From assembly GCA_040182905.1 (NCBI GenBank), contig JARQWU010000001.1, positions 1 through 64,000 of the forward strand: a stretch of DNA of 64,000 bases. Reading direction: 5' to 3'. Position numbers and translations under genes: made by a program. Origin of the DNA: Barthelona sp. PAP020 (Eukaryota; Metamonada: BaSk clade). Each line of letters opens with the position of its first letter. Position 1 is the first letter of the stretch. Below are positions 58,458 to 64,000 of this stretch, piece after piece. A model generated the notes under the pieces. That model was not told the DNA's origin. It was given only the letters and a program-made list of their open reading frames with translations, and ran no database searches.

Positions 58458-59936
58458 CTAATCATCATCATCACTACTGTCATTTTCTTCAAATAATTCT
58501 TCAATATTTCCTCCATGACCACGATTCAGTGCAAACAAATCCCAATCTCGTTCCACCAAATTCTTTTCTTCTTCATTAATACAGATACCTAAAGAAATTA
58601 GTTTACGAAGAAATAGGACATCAGTCTCTGTGACAGCAAAAAAAGTCAATAAATTATTGATTAAAGTTGACAATTGAAAGGTTTGCGATTCTTTGACAAT
58701 TAAATTTAACAAAAAATCTTTTTGATCATCTGTTAAAACAACAGACAAAGAAGTACCAAAATTTTTGTAAAAAACTCGATTTGGTGTCACACCAGCTGCC
58801 ACAAATTTGCCTTTTTTGGAATCAATTCCATAGATTTTTCCATCTACAGATACAGCTTCCCTTTCAACAGGATTATCAAGGTCAGTTAAGTCATAAAAAA
58901 AAATTTGAGAATTGAAAGTACCACAAACAATATTTTTGTTGTCAATCCAGCTAATTCCATAAATTCGGCCTTTATTTGCTTCGATAGTTCTCAATAATCT
59001 CCATTCATTAACATCAAAAATATATGCTTTGGAATCCCAACTTCCTACAGCAAGAAAATTTCCATTCGGAGAAAAACAAGAACACCAAGCAGAGTCACTG
59101 AAACAACTAAAAGTTTCAACGGTCGAATAATCATTTTGACAATCCAATACAATGATTTGGTTGTTATTTCCTCCATATATCAAATATCTACCATCAGGAG
59201 AATAATTAACATTGCGTAAATATGCAGAACAGTGTTGAGAAAAGATCAGATCAGAATTAGAAAGGTTATAAACAACAACACCTCCTGAAGATAGAGAAAC
59301 AGCAACTATATTACAATTTGAAGGGTGACATGAAATTCCTTTAAGACCAGATGTAAGTCGTATGGACGAAACTTTTTCAAAAGTTTCCATTGAATAAATG
59401 TAGAGCATATGATCATCACTACCATACAAAAATAATGAATCATCACATGAAAAATCACAAGGAATACAATGACTATCTGAATCGTCAAAGATCTTTACAA
59501 TTTGCAAAGAATCTGTCGAAACAATTCGTGCTTTTTTATCCCATGATACATATCCGAAATATTTGCCATCATTTGATAATTTAACAGAATGGATTTCAGA
59601 AGTGTTAGATGCTTCAACAGAAATTAATGAAGCAAAACTAATTTTTGAGGCACATAACAATTTAGTTGCATTTTTACTTCGAGTCAACAATTTGGAAATG
59701 AAACATAAATGGTCATCATCAATATTTTCAAAAAATCTTTCATCAATTGGAAAATTGTGATCTGTCAAATATAAAAAAGTTTCAAGCTTTCCATAAAGAT
59801 GTAAATTTTTCATTATAGAAGTTGCATTTTTTGGAATTTGAGTAAGATCATATGAAGTCTTAATTATTTCTAAAATATCCAGATCTTTGGTTTCACTAAT
59901 AAATTTTTCGTCAAAAATTTTCCAAGGATCATGCAT
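58458..59936 (-). CDS. WD40-repeat protein with N-terminal helical extension and signature C-terminus
   Basis: The 492-residue protein is the intact member of the local WD40 family. Residues 1 to about 120 are helical (for example FDEKFISETKDLDILEIIKT) and are missing from the relative at 55545. A beta-propeller follows (about 125-400) with repeats such as HSVKLSNDGKYFGYVSWDKK, NVNYSPDGRYLIYGGNNNQI and CSCFSPNGNFLAVGSWDSKA. A helical segment leads to the C-terminal signature LRKLISLGICINEEEKN, DWDLFALNRGHGGNIEEL and an acidic SSDDDD end. This signature (L-I/V-S-x-G-I, then N-x-E/D-E, then WDL, then N-x3-GGN) is shared with 55545-56763 and the pseudogene at 25744. I do not know it from named families. 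WD40 proteins are scaffolds; no partner can be named. Confidence 0.85.
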   Translation of the reverse strand: MHDPWKIFDEKFISETKDLDILEIIKTSYDLTQIPKNATSIMKNLHLYGKLETFLYLTDHNFPIDERFFENIDDDHLCFISKLLTRSKNATKLLCASKISFASLISVEASNTSEIHSVKLSNDGKYFGYVSWDKKARIVSTDSLQIVKIFDDSDSHCIPCDFSCDDSLFLYGSDDHMLYIYSMETFEKVSSIRLTSGLKGISCHPSNCNIVAVSLSSGGVVVYNLSNSDLIFSQHCSAYLRNVNYSPDGRYLIYGGNNNQIIVLDCQNDYSTVETFSCFSDSAWCSCFSPNGNFLAVGSWDSKAYIFDVNEWRLLRTIEANKGRIYGISWIDNKNIVCGTFNSQIFFYDLTDLDNPVEREAVSVDGKIYGIDSKKGKFVAAGVTPNRVFYKNFGTSLSVVLTDDQKDFLLNLIVKESQTFQLSTLINNLLTFFAVTETDVLFLRKLISLGICINEEEKNLVERDWDLFALNRGHGGNIEELFEENDSSDDDD

Positions 59937-60340
59937 TTTTCACACAAATTTCAAAAAAAAATTATATTTCACAGCACTTATTTTTTTTTCTTCTATCATT
60001 TTAATGTTTATGTAATAACTGAAAAAAAAACCTATTTTCTCTGTAAAAAAAACTTTGTGTTTTTTATTTACATTTTTTCAGTAATGAAGAATCCACTTTG
60101 AAAAATAGAACTTTTTGAAATATTGATCTTCATCTTATCAAAAACTAACAAACAAACCCCAATTAAGATGAAAACAAGTATTAGATGAGAAAATTAACTT
60201 ACTCAAAAAAAATACAAAAAAAATGAAAAGAAAAGAAAGTGTTTTTACAACTACAAACAAATAATGCTGAAAGATTCAAGAAAAAAAAAATCCTTCCAAT
60301 TCAAAATAACAACAATGCAACAATTTAATTGTGATACAAA
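59937..60340. other. intergenic stretch, no gene seen
   Basis: 404 bp of A/T-rich DNA with A-runs and T-runs. Plus-strand frames entering VPS41 are antisense shadows. Confidence 0.6.
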
Positions 60341-63300
60341 TTATTTACTTATATTAACAACACATAATTCACAATTGTTGGGTACCAAAAAATTTTCATT
60401 GTGGAATTCTTTATTTTTTGAAAAAGTATATCTCAAACGTCTTCTTTGAGTTAATAATTCCGAATAGGCATGATTTTTTTTAATACTAGATCGATTTGTC
60501 ACATTTTTTACACATTTTGAATGGAAATTATGATTACAAAAGTGTATACAAGTACCTTCATTACTCAATCCATAATTGACAGGTTTTAATCCCTTCAAAG
60601 GCTCATCTATAACAGGTTGATCAACAACATGTGAATTATTGATTGATTCATAACAACAAGCACAAACATTCCTTGAATTGTCCTCAGGATTGAAAAAAAT
60701 TGATTCTTTCTGTTTTTGTTTCACACTTTCAAACATGTTGTTCACATCACACCTAGCCAAATGTGAAGCAGAGCTCATGTATTCTTTAGCATTTCTAAAT
60801 TTCTTCAAAACACTCAATATCTGTTTCCCAAGTGTAGAAAATGCAACATCACCAGGTAAGGCTTCAATAACTCTGTTCAAAAGGGTTAAATTGCTTAAAT
60901 CATATATCTCACCAATCAAGCAATTGAGTTCTTCGTAGGAACGTTGATTTTGTGCTAAATGACAACATTCATCAATTAAACGTTCTAAAAGACCTTCATG
61001 TCTCACACATAAATTAACAGCCTCTTTAATTTTCATTTTAGTATTGACATAATACCGATGTATTATGATCAACAAAGCTTCTTCTGTTTGATGAAGCTTT
61101 TCCAAAATAAAAACCGTTGTTTCCAAAAGTTGTTGATTCAATTCATAGTCTTCTGATTTCTTAAGTAAGTCATTGATTTTATCCAATGCAAAACGAAAAT
61201 AGGATGGATCCATTGATTTAATAATGTTCAAAAGATCCATTGGATTAAATCTACACCATAATTCAATGATTTGCGGATGATACTTGACTAAAGAAGATTG
61301 ATTTAACTTGAAATAAGATGAAGACATTGTAAAATATTCAAACAAATATCTGTCATACTCTTTCAACATATCAATAATGACAATTTTATCAATATTTGTT
61401 TTCAAGATACAATTACTGGCTTTTCTGACATTTGTAGCAAACAAGTTTAAAATTATTTCTTTATTCCAATTCATATCATCAAAATTAGCATCAATAACTT
61501 TAAAAACTAAAGAACTATGCCCCTCCAACAAATAGTGAATCTTTTCTTTAAAATCAGAAATCATTTCTGCGACAATTTCCAAATGATGTCTTTTGCTTAT
61601 CAGATTTTCTTCTTTAAGAATAATAGGAAGACTAAAAGAGATGATTGACTTGATAATATCATCATTAATGTTGTATACTTTCAAAAAAGAAGGCTGAACA
61701 AAATCGATGATGGTCTTTATGGTCTCAATATCATCATCAATTTCAACAGTTGTTAGAATATGACAGATAAACTTTTCAAAAAAATCAGCTTTCAAACAAC
61801 AAATGTTCCTTGGTAACTTTTTCATAAAAAACAAATAGTTAGCAAAAATAAATTCTTCTGATATGTTCAAATTCTCTTGAAACTCTGTACCATCCACATT
61901 TTCTTTTGAAAAGTACTGAAAGAATCTTTCAATTGTTTCCAATTTCTTTTTTAGCAATTCAGATTTATTTATCCCTTGGCCAACAACGCTTTGATACTGT
62001 CTCACAAACAAAGCTTCATTCTGCTCAATAGTGTCAAATCTCTTCAATTTCAGCAATTGCTTCCACAAAACACATAATTGCTGCAATTTCAGATATGTAT
62101 CTCCCTGAAACATATCATCAAAGACAATATCATAGAACTTTTCAAAATTTTGATTTTCCAAATGGCATATCTTATGATAGTATTTAAAAAGCCATAAATG
62201 ATAGAATTCTGCCTCAATAAATCCATACAATCTCAACATTTGTAGCAAATCAATGATAATGTTCATTTGAACAATCCCTTTACTCTTTTTAAACAATTGA
62301 CTGATGTAATTTTCAACATCATGTGGTAAAATGGTGCTGATATTAGAATTCAGATGTTGCAAAGAAATTAAAACCTGATTGATAAGTTGATCTCTTTCAT
62401 CAACTCTCAAAGAAATCACATGATCATACAAAAATTGAAATAAATGAAAGGCATTGATACAACCATTTGTTTCCAATTTGGAAAGTAAGTCAACGTATCT
62501 TGATAACAATAAATTATTAAATTGCAGGGGCTGCAAAAGTTGAGTCCATTCCATCAATGTCAATTGTACTCCGTTTACAACGAAATAGCATGCCAACACA
62601 TCAAAGGAAGTATTTAAAGTTTCAGAATGTATCTTGTCATTTTTGCCTAAAAGCATCAAGAGATACTCAATCCCCTCATTATAGATTGAACATCCCCTGT
62701 TCATCACACGAACAGCATATTCAAACGTTCTAACCTCATAAAAAAGATACATAAATTTCACAAATATCAAAATAGGATTATGTTCAACAGAAATAGCCTC
62801 TTTGTTATCAAACAAATACTTTTTTAAAATATTAAACGCATCTTTCGTTGAAGATTTGATACCTTCATTGTTTCCATTCATCCAATGAGCTTTTGCTTGC
62901 TCAATCAACTCATTGACCCATAAAAAAATAATTTTTGATAGAGTATGATCTTGTGTGCGTTTATCTTCCAAAGTCAACAGGATCTTAACAGCATTTTCAT
63001 ATTGACAACTGTTAATGGCAAAAGAAATTCTATCAACAGCAGTTTCAGCTCTCATAGAGTACAAATTCCCTTCGTTAATACATAAAACACGTAATAACTC
63101 ATCTCCAAACATAGAATTTAAAAGTGGGAAATTCTTGACAACACACTTATCGTTAAGAAGAATCTGGGGAATGGAAGCACTCACAGGTGTTCTTGAACCA
63201 CTAATATGAACCAAATCACTGGAATATAAATGCATTTCAGTACAAACTGGAGTCTGAAGTAACACCAACAGATAATTATCAATCAATTCTTCCTTTACTA

Positions 63301-64000
63301 AAACTGGAAACAATCCCAATGATACAATCGAATGTGAAAAAATCAGTGATATATCATTTGATTGAACTAAAGAGATTTGAGGCTCAATATTCAATACAAA
63401 TCGAGTTAATTTCTTATTTATAGCAACAAATAAATAAGTTTGGCCAGATTTTGCATCATCAAAAACACACATATGTGGTTGTTTCGTTGAATCATCCACG
63501 TTACGAACTATTATACGCTTCAACGTCTGTGTATTGAATAAGGATAAATTTGAGGTCGATAAAGCAACTAAACAATTTCCAATCCAAATTAGTTGATGAA
63601 AATAACTCCCACCATCATAAATCATTTCTTCATTTGTTCCCCAAAATGTACCTCTTGATATACACATCAACTTTCCACCTTTTGAACCAACAATTACACG
63701 TTTAGTTCTTTCAAAATCAGGATCCATCGCAACACAACTCAAAGCCCATCTTAAATTGCATCCCCATGAAGACCCAGAAGCTTGAACGGGATGAACCATC
63801 AATTGCCCTGTATTAGAAATCATACATAGGTGTTGGTTTAAAGGATCACACACAATATCAGTTGTGTGATTTCCATGTTTAGAATTTACTGGCTCAAAAG
63901 CTTTATCGTGTTTCGAGGTTCTTTTTCCAAATGAATTAAATACAAGTACACTTCCTTTTGATGTACCCAAAAAATAATAATATTGTCCAACACCTAAACT
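60341..64000 (-). CDS. VPS41: VPS41-like HOPS complex subunit, 5' end cut by the window edge
   Basis: The frame is open to the right edge: the codon at 63968-63970 is TTG, not ATG, and YYYFLGTSKGSVLVF reads through it. The start therefore lies outside; 1219 residues are present. The N-terminal third is a beta-propeller. It includes DFERTKRVIVGSKGGKLMCI, RGTFWGTNEEMIYDGG and LIWIGNCLVALSTSNLSLFN, the pattern of VPS41 (RxWxGxKxxxLxxGxGxIxxIxWxGxxIAWA). A long alpha-solenoid with clathrin-heavy-chain-like repeats follows. A C-terminal Cys/His cluster (CACCYES, then HFCNHNFHSKCV, then NCELC) forms a RING-H2-like domain, as in VPS41. VPS41 tethers late endosomes to lysosomes/vacuoles as part of HOPS. 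It is longer than yeast Vps41 (992). VPS8 is the main alternative, but the propeller motifs favour VPS41. Confidence 0.82.
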   Translation of the reverse strand, partial: SLGVGQYYYFLGTSKGSVLVFNSFGKRTSKHDKAFEPVNSKHGNHTTDIVCDPLNQHLCMISNTGQLMVHPVQASGSSWGCNLRWALSCVAMDPDFERTKRVIVGSKGGKLMCISRGTFWGTNEEMIYDGGSYFHQLIWIGNCLVALSTSNLSLFNTQTLKRIIVRNVDDSTKQPHMCVFDDAKSGQTYLFVAINKKLTRFVLNIEPQISLVQSNDISLIFSHSIVSLGLFPVLVKEELIDNYLLVLLQTPVCTEMHLYSSDLVHISGSRTPVSASIPQILLNDKCVVKNFPLLNSMFGDELLRVLCINEGNLYSMRAETAVDRISFAINSCQYENAVKILLTLEDKRTQDHTLSKIIFLWVNELIEQAKAHWMNGNNEGIKSSTKDAFNILKKYLFDNKEAISVEHNPILIFVKFMYLFYEVRTFEYAVRVMNRGCSIYNEGIEYLLMLLGKNDKIHSETLNTSFDVLACYFVVNGVQLTLMEWTQLLQPLQFNNLLLSRYVDLLSKLETNGCINAFHLFQFLYDHVISLRVDERDQLINQVLISLQHLNSNISTILPHDVENYISQLFKKSKGIVQMNIIIDLLQMLRLYGFIEAEFYHLWLFKYYHKICHLENQNFEKFYDIVFDDMFQGDTYLKLQQLCVLWKQLLKLKRFDTIEQNEALFVRQYQSVVGQGINKSELLKKKLETIERFFQYFSKENVDGTEFQENLNISEEFIFANYLFFMKKLPRNICCLKADFFEKFICHILTTVEIDDDIETIKTIIDFVQPSFLKVYNINDDIIKSIISFSLPIILKEENLISKRHHLEIVAEMISDFKEKIHYLLEGHSSLVFKVIDANFDDMNWNKEIILNLFATNVRKASNCILKTNIDKIVIIDMLKEYDRYLFEYFTMSSSYFKLNQSSLVKYHPQIIELWCRFNPMDLLNIIKSMDPSYFRFALDKINDLLKKSEDYELNQQLLETTVFILEKLHQTEEALLIIIHRYYVNTKMKIKEAVNLCVRHEGLLERLIDECCHLAQNQRSYEELNCLIGEIYDLSNLTLLNRVIEALPGDVAFSTLGKQILSVLKKFRNAKEYMSSASHLARCDVNNMFESVKQKQKESIFFNPEDNSRNVCACCYESINNSHVVDQPVIDEPLKGLKPVNYGLSNEGTCIHFCNHNFHSKCVKNVTNRSSIKKNHAYSELLTQRRRLRYTFSKNKEFHNENFLVPNNCELCVVNISK

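Noticed and set aside
60264-60449. 61-codon plus-strand frame
   Set aside because: It runs antisense into the RING end of VPS41 and begins in homopolymer DNA.
1-64000. Alternative genetic code, CRISPR arrays, transposons or bacterial origin
   Set aside because: All three standard stops end real genes, no spaced direct-repeat array or transposase was seen, and the gene content is entirely eukaryotic.
1-64000. Spliceosomal introns
   Set aside because: Every recognised gene reads through in one frame with expected domain order, and I found no convincing donor-acceptor pair interrupting a domain; very short or terminal introns cannot be excluded.

Overview
The window is a gene-dense, strongly A+T-rich stretch of a eukaryotic nuclear genome. 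It carries about 18 protein genes and one clear pseudogene. Every gene can be read as one uninterrupted exon in the standard code, and TAA, TAG and TGA all serve as stops. Intergenic gaps are mostly 50-500 bp of T-runs and A-runs, and two divergent gene pairs have only 48 and 61 bp between their start codons. The content is purely eukaryotic: topoisomerase IB, mRNA cap methyltransferase, a UPF2-like NMD factor, Rpn5, VPS13, APC8/CDC23, PIG-C, a PIG-O-like enzyme and VPS41. An ARMC2-like protein hints at a flagellated cell. The near absence of introns, the very short leaders with TCA(T)TTT initiator-like boxes, and a fused rhamnose-synthesis enzyme fit a parabasalid or related anaerobic protist best. 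That placement is an inference with low confidence, and the two GPI-anchor genes mean it should not be pressed to a species.

Layout. 1-5.7 kb: the 3' end of an unidentified helical/TPR-like gene, a GC-richer intergenic patch that folds like a non-coding RNA, TOP1, and an Ldh_2-family malate/lactate dehydrogenase. 5.7-11.7 kb: a 2021-residue protein with about 21 membrane helices and a C-terminal calpain-like module. 12-20 kb: an RmlC-RmlD fusion, an unrecognised conserved-looking protein, cap N7-methyltransferase and UPF2-like. 20-25 kb: Rpn5 and a HEAT-repeat plus CCCH zinc-finger protein with a Gly-Asn/Gln-Met repeat tail. 25-27 kb: a possible broken small ORF and a decayed WD40 pseudogene. 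27-38.5 kb: VPS13. 39-44.5 kb: an armadillo protein, a CPBP intramembrane protease and a PIG-O-like enzyme. 44.8-50.9 kb: a second giant membrane calpain-like protein. 51-55.4 kb: a kinase/2H-phosphodiesterase protein resembling Trl1-type tRNA ligase, and APC8. 55.5-60 kb: a frameshifted WD40 gene, PIG-C, and an intact WD40 relative. 60.3-64 kb: VPS41, cut by the right edge.

The most interesting content is the pair of about 2000-residue membrane proteins (5678-11743 and 44795-50923). Both share the layout of plant DEK1 (membrane calpain): many N-terminal helices, a long cytosolic linker, a calpain core and a C2-like tail. In both, all three catalytic positions (Cys, His, Asn) appear to be replaced. 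They look like a duplicated, catalytically dead membrane-calpain family, perhaps sensors or scaffolds rather than proteases. A second local theme is a WD40 family with a shared C-terminal signature. It has one intact copy, one copy broken by a single frameshift at a T6 run, and one clear pseudogene.
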